A stretch of 33,811 nt of DNA from an uncultured Novosphingobium sp. Its GTDB lineage: Bacteria > Pseudomonadota > Alphaproteobacteria > Sphingomonadales > Sphingomonadaceae. The stretch spans positions 1 to 33,811 of the forward strand of contig CALKVF010000098.1 in assembly GCA_937996535.1 (NCBI GenBank), written 5' to 3'. The notes below the pieces were generated by a model. That model did not search any database, had not been told where the DNA came from, and worked only from the letters and a program-made list of their open reading frames with translations. This document shows, in pieces, positions 8,043 through 15,842 of the stretch. Each line of letters begins with the position of its first letter. The stretch's first letter is position 1. Made by a program: the position numbers and the translations under genes.

Positions 8043-8054
8043 GCGCCTCGCACT

Positions 8055-8073
8055 AGGGGAAAAGCCCCCTTTT
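8055..8073 (+). terminator. Weak terminator or attenuator between aroQ and accB
   Basis: A 5-bp stem AGGGG/CCCCT (8055-8059 with 8066-8070, 6-nt loop) runs directly into TTTT. The stem is short, so only partial termination is likely. Confidence 0.35.
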
Positions 8074-8136
8074 CACCCTTGTCACTGCCGCCGGGCCCGC
8101 GCATAGGCGGGCCTACGTGTTGAACAAGGGGATCGC

Positions 8137-8625
8137 ATGAGCGACGCAAAGGGCGCCAGCCGTTCCGGGAATGGTGGCATGAACATCGATAGCAAACTCG
8201 TTCGCGAACTGGCCGAACTGCTGGCCGAAACCGGTCTGACCCAAATCGAGGTCGAAGACGGCGATCGCAAGATCAAGGTGGCCCGTCAGGCCGCGCAGGT
8301 CGCGGTTGCAGCCCCGCTCGCCGCCGCGCCGCTCGCGGCTCCGGTAGCGGCTCCCGCTGCTGCGCCTGCTGCCGCCCCCGCCGCCGATGATGCCAATGCG
8401 CTCAAGTCGCCGATGGTTGGCACAGTCTATCTCTCGCCCGAACCCGGCGCCGCGCCGTTCGTCAGCGTTGGCCAGACGGTCAAGCCGGGCGACACGCTGG
8501 TGATCATCGAGGCGATGAAGGTCATGAACCCGATCACCGCCACCAGCGCCGGCACGGTCAAGGCCGTGCTCGTCGAAAACGCCCAGCCGGTCGAATTCGA
8601 CCAGCCGCTGGTCGTCATCGCTTAA
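8137..8625 (+). CDS. accB: Biotin carboxyl carrier protein of acetyl-CoA carboxylase
   Basis: AccB carries the biotin arm between the biotin carboxylase and the carboxyltransferase of acetyl-CoA carboxylase, the committed step of fatty-acid synthesis. The 162-aa protein has an N-terminal helical region (SKLVRELAELLAETGLTQIE), a long Ala/Pro linker (about residues 50-85) and a C-terminal biotinyl domain. The acceptor motif EAMKVMN places biotin on Lys128. The ATG at 8137 follows AAGGGGAT. A second Met at MNIDSKL (residue 15) is an alternative start closer to the usual family N-terminus. It is separated by 15 bp from accC, so the two are co-transcribed. Confidence 0.97.
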   Translation: MSDAKGASRSGNGGMNIDSKLVRELAELLAETGLTQIEVEDGDRKIKVARQAAQVAVAAPLAAAPLAAPVAAPAAAPAAAPAADDANALKSPMVGTVYLSPEPGAAPFVSVGQTVKPGDTLVIIEAMKVMNPITATSAGTVKAVLVENAQPVEFDQPLVVIA

Positions 8626-8640
8626 AGCGAGCAGGCAAAC

Positions 8641-9990
8641 ATGGGCATTTCCCGGCTGCTGATCGCCAACCGCGGCGAGATCGCGCTGCGCATCCACCGC
8701 GCGGCTCACGAAATGGGGATCGAGACGATCGCGGTGCACTCCACCGCCGATGCCGATGCCATGCACGTGCGCCTGGCCGACCATGCCGTGTGCATCGGGC
8801 CGCCGGCGGCCAAGGACAGCTATCTCAACACCGCCGCGATCATCTCGGCGGCCGAGATCGCCCATGCCGACGCGATCCACCCGGGCTATGGCTTCCTCTC
8901 GGAAAACGCCCAGTTCGCGGAAATCGTCGAAGCCCACGGGATCACCTGGGTCGGCCCCAAGCCCGAACACATCCGCACGATGGGCGACAAGGTCGAAGCC
9001 AAGCGCACCGCTGGCGCGCTTGGCCTGCCGCTGGTGCCGGGCTCTGACGGGGCGATCAACGATCCCGTCGAAGCTGCCAAGATCGCCGCGGAAATCGGCT
9101 ATCCCGTGATCATCAAGGCCGCTTCGGGCGGCGGCGGGCGCGGGATGAAGGTGTGCAACACCGCCGAAGAACTGCCCACACTGATGGCCCAGGCCGGCAG
9201 CGAAGCCAAGGCCGCTTTCGGCGACGACACCGTCTACCTCGAAAAGTATCTCGGCAATCCGCGCCACATCGAATTCCAGATCTTCGGTGACGGCGAAGGC
9301 AATGCCATCCACCTGGGCGAGCGCGACTGCTCGCTCCAGCGCCGCCACCAGAAGGTGCTCGAAGAAGCCCCCTCGCCGGTCATCAGCCCCGAAGAACGCA
9401 ACCGCATGGGCGGGATCGTCTCCAAGGCCATGGCCGACATGGGCTATCGCGGTGCCGGCACGATCGAGTTCCTGTGGGAAAACGGTGAGTTCTACTTCAT
9501 CGAAATGAACACCCGCCTGCAGGTCGAACACCCCGTGACCGAAGCGATCACCGGGGTCGATCTGGTGCGCGAACAGATCCGTATCGCCGATGGCAAGCCG
9601 CTGTCGGTGACCCAGGACGAAATCGAGTTTCGCGGCCACGCGATCGAATGCCGGCTCAACGCCGAAGATCCCTGGACCTTCGCGCCTTCGCCCGGCCTCG
9701 TGACCAATTATCACGCCGCTGGCGGGATGCACGTGCGCGTCGATTCGGGGCTTTACGCGGGTTACAAGATCCCGCCCTACTATGACTCGATGATCGCCAA
9801 GCTGATCGTTTCGGGCCGCAGCCGCGAAGGCTGCATCATGCGCCTCAAGCGCGCGCTCGAAGAAATGGTGATCGGCGGGGTCAAGACCTCGATCCCGCTG
9901 CATCAGGCGCTGATGAACGAGCCCGATTTCATCCACGGCGATTACACGATCAAGTGGCTGGAAGAATGGCTGGCGGAGCGGGCGAACTGA
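8641..9990 (+). CDS. accC: Acetyl-CoA carboxylase biotin carboxylase subunit
   Basis: AccC uses ATP and bicarbonate to carboxylate the biotin on AccB. The 449-aa length is standard. The N-terminal preATP-grasp domain begins SRLLIANRGEIALRIHRAAH. The ATP-grasp domain contains KAASGGGGRGMK (Lys159 and the glycine-rich flap), HIEFQIFGD, ERDCSLQRRHQKVLEEAPSP and the active-site stretch EMNTRLQVEHPVTE. The C-terminal biotin-carboxylase domain shows GHAIECRLNAEDP. All key residues seem present. It ends the accBC unit. Its stop codon lies in the loop of a hairpin at the convergent boundary with the downstream hydrolase gene. Confidence 0.98.
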   Translation: MGISRLLIANRGEIALRIHRAAHEMGIETIAVHSTADADAMHVRLADHAVCIGPPAAKDSYLNTAAIISAAEIAHADAIHPGYGFLSENAQFAEIVEAHGITWVGPKPEHIRTMGDKVEAKRTAGALGLPLVPGSDGAINDPVEAAKIAAEIGYPVIIKAASGGGGRGMKVCNTAEELPTLMAQAGSEAKAAFGDDTVYLEKYLGNPRHIEFQIFGDGEGNAIHLGERDCSLQRRHQKVLEEAPSPVISPEERNRMGGIVSKAMADMGYRGAGTIEFLWENGEFYFIEMNTRLQVEHPVTEAITGVDLVREQIRIADGKPLSVTQDEIEFRGHAIECRLNAEDPWTFAPSPGLVTNYHAAGGMHVRVDSGLYAGYKIPPYYDSMIAKLIVSGRSREGCIMRLKRALEEMVIGGVKTSIPLHQALMNEPDFIHGDYTIKWLEEWLAERAN

Positions 9991-10013
9991 GTTCGCCTGC
10001 CGCCTAGGCGGCA
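9981..10013. terminator. Tandem hairpins at the accC / hydrolase convergent junction
   Basis: GGCGAAC-TGA-GTTCGCC (9981-9997) is a perfect 7-bp hairpin with the accC stop codon as its loop. It is followed directly by the 16-bp perfect palindrome TGCCGCCTAGGCGGCA (9998-10013), which contains the stop codon of the opposing hydrolase gene. Neither has a long T run, so they may act as transcript 3'-end structures rather than classical intrinsic terminators. Confidence 0.55.
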
Positions 10014-10702
10014 AGCCAATCCCCCAATATCCGCGCCGATTCATCCGGCAGTTCAAGCGGCGGGAGATGCCCGCACCGCTCGACCACGATCAGCCGCGCG
10101 CCCGCAATCCCGGCGGCCAGCGCATCCGCCATCGCGCGCGGGGTAACCCGGTCGGCATCGCCGATCACCACGATCGTCGGCACCGCGATCTGCGCCAGCA
10201 CCGGGCGCAAATCCTCGCGCGCCAGCACCGCGTCGATCTGCCGGGCATAGGCAGCCGGACTGACCCGCTGCATCATCGCCGTCATCGCCCCGGCCACGCG
10301 CGGCACGGCCTCGGGATGGACGAGATAGGACCAAGCAGCCTCCGGCACATCCACAAAGGCTTCGATCTGCCGCAGCCGATCACGAGTAACTACGCGCGCA
10401 GCGCGGGCAGTTTCGTCATCGGGCGCGGCGTTGGTGTCAAACAATGCCAGCCGGGCCACCCGCCCCGGCGCCTGGCGCATCACTTCGAGCGCGACCATGC
10501 CGCCCATCGACAGGCCCGCGAGCGCAAAACGCGGCGGCGCGCCCCGCAGCAGCCGCGCGGCCATGGCGCTCAGCGTATCATCGGAAAAGGTATCGGCGAT
10601 CCGGCACTCCGCCGCTGATCCCAGCGCGGCGGCGGTCTGATCCCAGACGGCGGCATCGCTGCCGAGCCCCGGGATCAGATAGAGCGGCTCGGCCCCGCTC
10701 AC
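10004..10702 (-). CDS. Alpha/beta hydrolase
   Basis: The 232-aa product has the alpha/beta hydrolase order of motifs: YLIPGLGSDAAVWD (oxyanion loop), the nucleophile elbow GLSMGG with Ser65, the acid-bearing strand VVIGDADRVTP and the histidine motif VERCGHLPPLE. The family hydrolyses esters, lactones or similar bonds in the cytoplasm; the substrate cannot be inferred. The start is GTG at 10702, overlapping the TGA stop of the upstream Lrp/AsnC-family gene by 4 bases (GTGA). Translation is therefore probably coupled and the regulator may control this gene. It converges on accC with a 13-bp gap. Confidence 0.85.
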   Translation of the reverse strand: MSGAEPLYLIPGLGSDAAVWDQTAAALGSAAECRIADTFSDDTLSAMAARLLRGAPPRFALAGLSMGGMVALEVMRQAPGRVARLALFDTNAAPDDETARAARVVTRDRLRQIEAFVDVPEAAWSYLVHPEAVPRVAGAMTAMMQRVSPAAYARQIDAVLAREDLRPVLAQIAVPTIVVIGDADRVTPRAMADALAAGIAGARLIVVERCGHLPPLELPDESARILGDWLAA

Positions 10703-11163
10703 TCCAAGGGCACGCCCGGCATCTGCTTGGCGGTGCGAATCGTCAGCGAAGTCTTGACGCTCGCCACGTTGGGGGCCGGGGTCAATTTGCTGGTAAGGAA
10801 TTCCTGGAAGCTCTGCAGGTCGCGGCTGACGATCTTCAAGATGAAGTCGATTTCACCGTTAAGCATATGGCATTCGCGCACTTCAGGCAGATCCTTCATC
10901 GCGTCTTCGAACTGACGCAGCGAATCCTCGGCCTGGCTCTTGAGGCTGACCATCGCGAAAACGGTGATCGCAAAGCCCAGCTTCGAGGCATCAAGATCAG
11001 CGTGGTAGCCCCTGATAACGCCCGATTCTTCAAGCGCGCGAACCCGCCGCAGGCACGGCGGCGCGGTCAGCCCGACGCGGTTGGCGAGTTCGACATTGGT
11101 CACGCGCCCCTCGTCCTGAAGCTCGGCCAGCAAGCGCCTGTCGATCGAATCCAGATTAGCCAT
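10699..11163 (-). CDS. Lrp/AsnC family transcriptional regulator
   Basis: The 154-aa product has an N-terminal winged helix-turn-helix (DSIDRRLLAELQDEGRVTNV, then LANRVGLTAPPCLRRVRALE) and a C-terminal RAM/ligand-sensing domain. The RAM domain includes GFAITVFAMVSLK and VRECHMLNGEIDFILKIVS. Such proteins form octamers and sense amino acids or related metabolites. The ATG at 11163 is preferred (adjacent ATG at 11166), with GGGG just upstream and the N-terminus typical of the family. An in-frame extension up to 11349 looks non-coding. The gene is transcribed with the alpha/beta hydrolase and is divergent from the histidine-kinase-like gene. Confidence 0.92.
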   Translation of the reverse strand: MANLDSIDRRLLAELQDEGRVTNVELANRVGLTAPPCLRRVRALEESGVIRGYHADLDASKLGFAITVFAMVSLKSQAEDSLRQFEDAMKDLPEVRECHMLNGEIDFILKIVSRDLQSFQEFLTSKLTPAPNVASVKTSLTIRTAKQMPGVPLE

Positions 11164-11242
11164 CATGCCCCACCATTGATCGGTATGCCGCGCCATTCGG
11201 CATACGGCCCCGCAACATTCACAGCCGCGCACAGCTGCAACC

Positions 11243-11273
11243 GATAATTTTATTGTTTCATATCGTAATTGTC
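11243..11273. promoter_or_regulatory. AT-rich imperfect dyad, candidate Lrp autoregulatory site
   Basis: GATAATT (11243-11249) and AATTGTC (11267-11273) form an inverted repeat with one mismatch around an AT-rich core. It lies in the divergent region between the lrp-like gene and the kinase-like gene. Lrp/AsnC proteins commonly bind such AT-rich degenerate dyads near their own promoters. Binding here is inferred. Confidence 0.35.
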
Positions 11274-11366
11274 CCGCTTTGCAACGCACCTTTCGCAAGC
11301 GGTTTCGCTTTAACCTCGGTCTGATAAGGAGGGCTCCCGCGGGTCGCACTTGCGGCTGGAGACACG

Positions 11367-13082
11367 ATGCATTTTGACGACCGCCTTGGCACCGTACTGC
11401 GCATTCGCGCCGACGGCGAAGGCATGCGTCGCATCCAGCTGCGCCAGTTGCTTGACCTGCTTGGCACCCTGCCCGCCGATGCCCGGGGCGAACAGGTCGA
11501 TGCCGCCTTCGTTCGGCTTGGCGAACTCGCTCAGGTGATCGCGCCGGCCCATTGCGCGGCGATTCTCGGCGAGCCCGGGCTGCGGCTGCGCTCGCCCCGG
11601 CTGGTCGCCACGCTCGCCGCCGGCGCGCCCGAGGTTGCGCGCGGCGCGCTGGAAGCCGCGCAGCTCAGCGACGAACAGTGGCTCGATCTGCTCCCTGCAC
11701 TCTCCCCCGCCACGCGCGGCCACCTGCGCGACCGTGCCGATCTTTCGCCGACCCTTGCCCTCCAGCTTGGCCGCCTCGGCGTGCAAAGCCGCGCCCTGCC
11801 CCCGGCCGATGTCGTCCCAGCGCAAGCCCCCGCCCCCCAGCCCGCAGAGCCTGCGCCTGAACCAGCCGCCATCGCAGCCGACGAACCGCAGGGCATCAGC
11901 GCCCTGGTCAAACGGATCGAGGCCTATCGCAAGGCCCGCGAAGCCGATCAGCAGCGCCCGGCCGGCGATTCGCCGCGCCTCCCGCTGGGCGAAGATCATG
12001 CCGGCAGCCCGCGCCGGATTGCCGCGTTCGATTTTGCTACCGATCCCGCCGGCCAGATTACTTGGGCCGATCCCTCGGCCGCGCCGATGGTGACCGGGCT
12101 GCGGCTGGGCGCGCCCGAAGGGTCTGCCGCGCTGTCCGGCCCGCCCGCGCTGGGCGAGGCGCTGCGCCGCCGCCAGCCGCTGCGCGCCGCGCTGGTCACG
12201 ATCACCGGCGCGCCGGCTATTTCGGGCGAATGGCGGATCGACGCCACGCCGTGGTTCGATCCGCTGACCGGCCGCCATGTCGGCTGGCGCGGACGGATGC
12301 GCCGCCCGGCTGCCGCAGCCCAGGCCGCCGCCCCGCTGCCCCGCGCCGCCGACAGCGAGGCCGACCGCATCCGCCAGTTGCTCCACGAACTGCGCACCCC
12401 GATCAACGCGATCCAGGGCTTTGCCGAAGTGATCCAGCAGCAGCTGTTCGGCCCTACTCCGCACGAATACCGGGCGCTGGCCGCCAATATCGTTGGCGAT
12501 GCAGCGCGGATGCTCTCGGCTTTTGACGAGCTGGAACGCCTTGCCAAGCTCGACAGCGCGGCGCTCGCGCTGGAGCCGGGCGAAACCGACGTGGCCGAGG
12601 TGTTCGAGGTGACCATCGCCCAGCTCGATGCCCATATCCGCCAGCGCGGCGCCAGGCTCGCGCTGCGCCGGGATGGCGACACACCGCTGACCGTGCCGCT
12701 CGCCCGGCTTGAGGTTGAGCGGGTCGGCTGGCGCCTGCTCGCCACGCTGGCCGGGGTCTGCGCGACGGATGAAGTGCTCAAGGTCCGGCTCAAGGCCAAG
12801 GACGGCGCGGCCCGGCTCGATATCGCACTGCCCGCCGTGCTGGCCGCGCGCGAGGGCGAGGCCCTGTTCAACACCAGCGCCACCGAAATCCAGCAGGCGA
12901 TCGCCGCCGGGGTGTTCGGGGTCGGCTTTGCCCTGCGGCTTGCCCGCGCCGAGGCCCAGGCCGCCGGCGGGAAGCTGGAGCGCAAGGGCGACCGGCTGCG
13001 CCTGCTCCTGCCGCTTGCCGGGCATGCAGACTTGACCGCGCCCGCTGCCGGCCATAACCCGGACGCCGCACAGGCCAGCTAG
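11367..13082 (+). CDS. Histidine-kinase-like protein with PAS-like domain and degenerate ATPase domain
   Basis: The 571-aa protein has no obvious membrane helix. The first about 150 residues are Leu/Ala-rich and helical, HEAT-like (possibly related to DUF2336). A Pro/Ala-rich linker and a PAS-like domain (about residues 211-315, FDFATDPAGQITWADPS through GWRGRMRRP) follow. A DHp helix carries the canonical phospho-acceptor motif HELRTP with His340. The C-terminal part resembles a HATPase fold, but the N-box Asn is not visible at GWRLLATLAGVC and no DxGxG G1 box is found. Only a G2-like GVGFALRLARAEAQAAGGKL remains. It may be a phosphotransferase or pseudokinase, as seen for ChpT-like proteins, or a strongly divergent kinase. 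No response regulator gene is adjacent. Confidence 0.7.
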   Translation: MHFDDRLGTVLRIRADGEGMRRIQLRQLLDLLGTLPADARGEQVDAAFVRLGELAQVIAPAHCAAILGEPGLRLRSPRLVATLAAGAPEVARGALEAAQLSDEQWLDLLPALSPATRGHLRDRADLSPTLALQLGRLGVQSRALPPADVVPAQAPAPQPAEPAPEPAAIAADEPQGISALVKRIEAYRKAREADQQRPAGDSPRLPLGEDHAGSPRRIAAFDFATDPAGQITWADPSAAPMVTGLRLGAPEGSAALSGPPALGEALRRRQPLRAALVTITGAPAISGEWRIDATPWFDPLTGRHVGWRGRMRRPAAAAQAAAPLPRAADSEADRIRQLLHELRTPINAIQGFAEVIQQQLFGPTPHEYRALAANIVGDAARMLSAFDELERLAKLDSAALALEPGETDVAEVFEVTIAQLDAHIRQRGARLALRRDGDTPLTVPLARLEVERVGWRLLATLAGVCATDEVLKVRLKAKDGAARLDIALPAVLAAREGEALFNTSATEIQQAIAAGVFGVGFALRLARAEAQAAGGKLERKGDRLRLLLPLAGHADLTAPAAGHNPDAAQAS

Positions 13083-13133
13083 CAGAGGCGCTCTTTTTCA
13101 GCGCGTTAGGCAAACGAAGGGATTGATCGACCG

Positions 13134-14138
13134 GTGGCGGAAAACCGCATCACGGACCTGCCGGGCGATGACGATCTGGCGCAGTTTGCGCCCGCATTCG
13201 GCCAGCGCTTCATCCTGACGGTCGATACCGAGGAAGAGTTTGACTGGACCCGCCCGATCGAGCGTTCGGGCCACACCGTGCATACGGTGGCGCGGCTCGC
13301 CCGGTTCCAGGAATTCTGCGAAGGCCAGGGCGTGGTCCCGGTCTATCTGATCGACTATCCGATCGCCACTTCGCCGATGGCCGCGCAGATCCTGCGCGAT
13401 GCCGTGGCCGCCGGCCGCGCCGAAATCGGCGTGCAGCTCCACCCGTGGGTCAACCCGCCGCACGAGGAGGAGGTGACCAATTACAACTCCTATGCCGGCA
13501 ACCTGCCCCCGGCTCTGGAGCGCGAAAAGTTCAAGCGCCTGCGCGACACGATCGAGCAGAACTTCGGCGCCGCCCCCACGATCTACCGCGCCGGGCGCTA
13601 TGGCGTGGGCGCCAGCACCGCGCAGATCCTCGCCGATCACGGCATCCTCATCGACACTTCGGTGCGCGCGCGCTTCGATTACAGCGCCAGCGGCGGGCCG
13701 AACTTCCGCCAGCATCCGGTCGTGCCCTATTGGATCAACCGCGAGCGCCGGCTGCTCGAACTACCGCTGACCACGGTGTACTGGGGCCCGCTGCGCCGCT
13801 TTGGCCCGTGGCTTTACCCGATGCTGTGGCGGATGCCGCGGCTGCGCGGGGCGCTCGCCCGGATCGGCCTGCTCGAACGCATCCCGCTGACCCCCGAAGG
13901 TGTGACCAGCACCGAGGCGCTGCGCGGGATCGACGTGGCGATCAGCGAAGGGCTGCCGGTGCTGGTGTTCAGCTTCCACAGCCCGTCGCTGGCGCCCGGC
14001 TATACGCCATACGTGCGCAGCGAAGATGATCTGGATGCGCTGTACGATTGGTGGCGGGCAACCTTCGCGGCGCTGCGCCACCGCGGGGTCATGCCGACCA
14101 CGGCCGGCGAAATTGCCGGATCCATCACCCTTGCCTAA
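13134..14138 (+). CDS. Polysaccharide deacetylase-like protein (WalW-like)
   Basis: The 334-aa product resembles the NodB-fold deacetylase-like proteins called WalW in sphingomonads. Visible motifs are RFILTVDTEEEFDW, with the catalytic/metal Asp-Thr-Glu pattern, and IGVQLHPWVNPP, with a candidate metal His. APTIYRAGRYGVG and a late VFSFHSPSLAPGY with another conserved His also appear. Members deacetylate N-acetyl sugars or related cell-surface polymers, though activity is untested for this subgroup. There is no signal peptide, so it is probably cytoplasmic. A GTG start at 13134 is used; an AAGGG at 13117-13121 is 12 bases upstream, slightly distant. It lies 51 bp after the kinase-like gene, so co-transcription is possible. 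Confidence 0.75.
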   Translation: MAENRITDLPGDDDLAQFAPAFGQRFILTVDTEEEFDWTRPIERSGHTVHTVARLARFQEFCEGQGVVPVYLIDYPIATSPMAAQILRDAVAAGRAEIGVQLHPWVNPPHEEEVTNYNSYAGNLPPALEREKFKRLRDTIEQNFGAAPTIYRAGRYGVGASTAQILADHGILIDTSVRARFDYSASGGPNFRQHPVVPYWINRERRLLELPLTTVYWGPLRRFGPWLYPMLWRMPRLRGALARIGLLERIPLTPEGVTSTEALRGIDVAISEGLPVLVFSFHSPSLAPGYTPYVRSEDDLDALYDWWRATFAALRHRGVMPTTAGEIAGSITLA

Positions 14139-14180
14139 GTGCCCCGGCCCCGCTAACCCGCCCGCACCCATTCGCGGAGC

Positions 14181-14257
14181 GGGCCTGTAGCTCAGTTGGT
14201 TAGAGCTGGCCGCTCATAACGGCTAGGTCGCGGGTTCAAGTCCTGCCGGGCCCACCA
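14181..14257 (+). tRNA. tRNA with CAU anticodon, probably tRNA-Ile2 (lysidine type)
   Basis: A full 77-nt cloverleaf is seen: acceptor GGGCCTG/CGGGCCC, D arm GCTC/GAGC, anticodon stem GGCCG/CGGCT with loop CTCATAA, T arm GCGGG/CCTGC, and encoded CCA. The CAU anticodon fits initiator or elongator Met or lysidine-modified Ile2. The acceptor GGGCC..GGCCC resembles the alphaproteobacterial Ile2 type more than the elongator Met type. That assignment is from memory. Confidence 0.9.
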
Positions 14258-14280
14258 CCCCGCGAACAATGGCTCCCGGT

Positions 14281-14357
<77 letters not shown>

Positions 14358-14526
14358 ACAGCCTTTCCATCCACTTCATGCCCGCGAGCGAAACTCTGGA
14401 GCCGGTTTGGGGCGCCAGATCGAAACGCGTTGTACACTTGATTTGGCCCAAACGCGATCACTGCAAAGAACACTCCAGTTTGGACGATCCAATCCGGAAA
14501 TATGCGATTATACGTATTTAGCTTAA

Positions 14527-14543
14527 ATGGACTATTGTTCTAG
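14527..14543 (+). promoter_or_regulatory. Candidate operator: 17-bp dyad ATGGA-N7-TCTAG (copy 2 of 3)
   Basis: ATGGACTATTGTTCTAG matches the dyads at 2415-2431 and 19851-19867, sharing GAC-T-T and the final TCTAG at identical spacing. It lies 9 bases before the TolC-like start codon, and its end overlaps the likely Shine-Dalgarno AGGGA (14542-14546). A bound protein would therefore have to act downstream of or at the transcription start. Part of the match could reflect the ribosome site. Confidence 0.4.
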
Positions 14544-14552
14544 GGAATTGGT

Positions 14553-15842
14553 ATGTTTTCCCGAACAACATTGGTCTCAGCGGCTAGCTCGCTAGCGCTT
14601 TTTTGCCTTGTCGGGGCCGATCAGGCCGTCGCCCAGAGCACCGCGGCCGATCCGGAACAACCAGCCGCCCAACCGGCCGCCACCGGATCGTTGGATGACG
14701 CATTGGCCATGTCGGTCGAAAGCCACCCGTCGATCATTGCGGCTCGGGTCAGGGCCCGCGCCGCGGGGGTGGATCTCTCAGCAGCGCGCTGGGCACGGTT
14801 GCCTAGCGTAACAGTCGAGGGCCACGTCCTCGACAAGCAGGGCACCCTGCCCGTGGCGCAACTGGTGGTCGATCAGCCGCTGTTCGATGGTGGCCGGATT
14901 GGCGGAATGATCGGTCGCGCCCGGTTCGCTCGCGATGCAGCACTGGCTGGCTACGATGAAACCCGCCAGATTGTCATCCTCGCTGTCATTGACGCATGGC
15001 TGGAAGAGTACCGCTTGCGCTTTCGCACCGAGCTTTTGGCGGATTCCGCGAGGCGCCATGACGACATGGTCGAATCCATGCGCCGCCGTGTCGATCACGG
15101 CATTAGCCCGCTGGCTGATCTCGAACTGGCCCGCACCCGCGCGCTGCAGGTTGAACAGCAACGGCTCGCCTCTGCGGCCCAAGAGCGCACCGCTTTGCGC
15201 CGGCTGCGCGAATTGGTGGGTGATCCGGCCTATCTGCCCTCGCCCAAAATTGCCCTGCCCGCCGCCTGGCCGGAATTCGACGACGAGGCCGTGATCGCAC
15301 TGGCGGCACAGCGTGATCCGCGATTGCGCCGGATTGCCTCCGAGGCTGCCGCGGCCGGTGCCGAGGCACGGGTCGCGCGGGCGCAAGTGTGGCCGCAGGT
15401 CAGCGGGCAATATACCTACAACGATGTTCAGGGGCATCGCTTCGGCTTCGTCGTCAAAGCCCAGGCAGAAGGCGGGATTGGCCGGATTGAAGCTGCCCGG
15501 GCCGCAGATTTGCGAGAGCAGGCCACGGCGTTCCAAATTGCCGCGACCCGGCGAGAATTCAACGAAACGATCGCCGCCGAAGTGCAGACCTACACGGCCA
15601 GCAAGGCCCGCCTGGTGGCCGGCGGTGAAGCGGCGAATACGGCGGAGCGGGTAATGGAATCCTATATGCGACAATTCGCCAGCGGTCGACGCGGCTGGCT
15701 TGATGTGATGAACGCAGTGCGTGAAGCCAGCGCAGCCGATCTGGATGCGCTGGATGCGCGCGTCTCGGCGCTGGATGCCTTGCTGCATCTCAACATCCGG
15801 ACTGGTGACGGGACCGTGGTTGCTGGGCAGTCGACGCAATGA
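14553..15842 (+). CDS. TolC-family outer membrane protein of a type I secretion system
   Basis: TolC-type proteins form the trimeric outer-membrane channel and periplasmic tunnel of type I exporters. The 429-aa product has a signal peptide (VSAASSLALFCLVGADQAVA, cleavage about residue 27). Two repeated outer-membrane efflux domains follow, with long amphipathic helices such as DDMVESMRRRVDHGISPLAD and EAAAAGAEARVARAQVWPQV, the latter followed by SGQYTYND. The length is typical. The gene is first in a three-gene operon; its stop overlaps the ABC gene start (ATGA at 15839-15842), which strongly suggests a dedicated channel for this system. The upstream region (14358-14552) holds a 17-bp dyad shared with the adhesin and cadherin-repeat loci. 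Confidence 0.9.
   Translation: MFSRTTLVSAASSLALFCLVGADQAVAQSTAADPEQPAAQPAATGSLDDALAMSVESHPSIIAARVRARAAGVDLSAARWARLPSVTVEGHVLDKQGTLPVAQLVVDQPLFDGGRIGGMIGRARFARDAALAGYDETRQIVILAVIDAWLEEYRLRFRTELLADSARRHDDMVESMRRRVDHGISPLADLELARTRALQVEQQRLASAAQERTALRRLRELVGDPAYLPSPKIALPAAWPEFDDEAVIALAAQRDPRLRRIASEAAAAGAEARVARAQVWPQVSGQYTYNDVQGHRFGFVVKAQAEGGIGRIEAARAADLREQATAFQIAATRREFNETIAAEVQTYTASKARLVAGGEAANTAERVMESYMRQFASGRRGWLDVMNAVREASAADLDALDARVSALDALLHLNIRTGDGTVVAGQSTQ

Noticed and set aside
8113..10056. A 647-codon open frame antisense to accB-accC
   Set aside because: It is a shadow of two certain housekeeping genes and has no recognisable motif.
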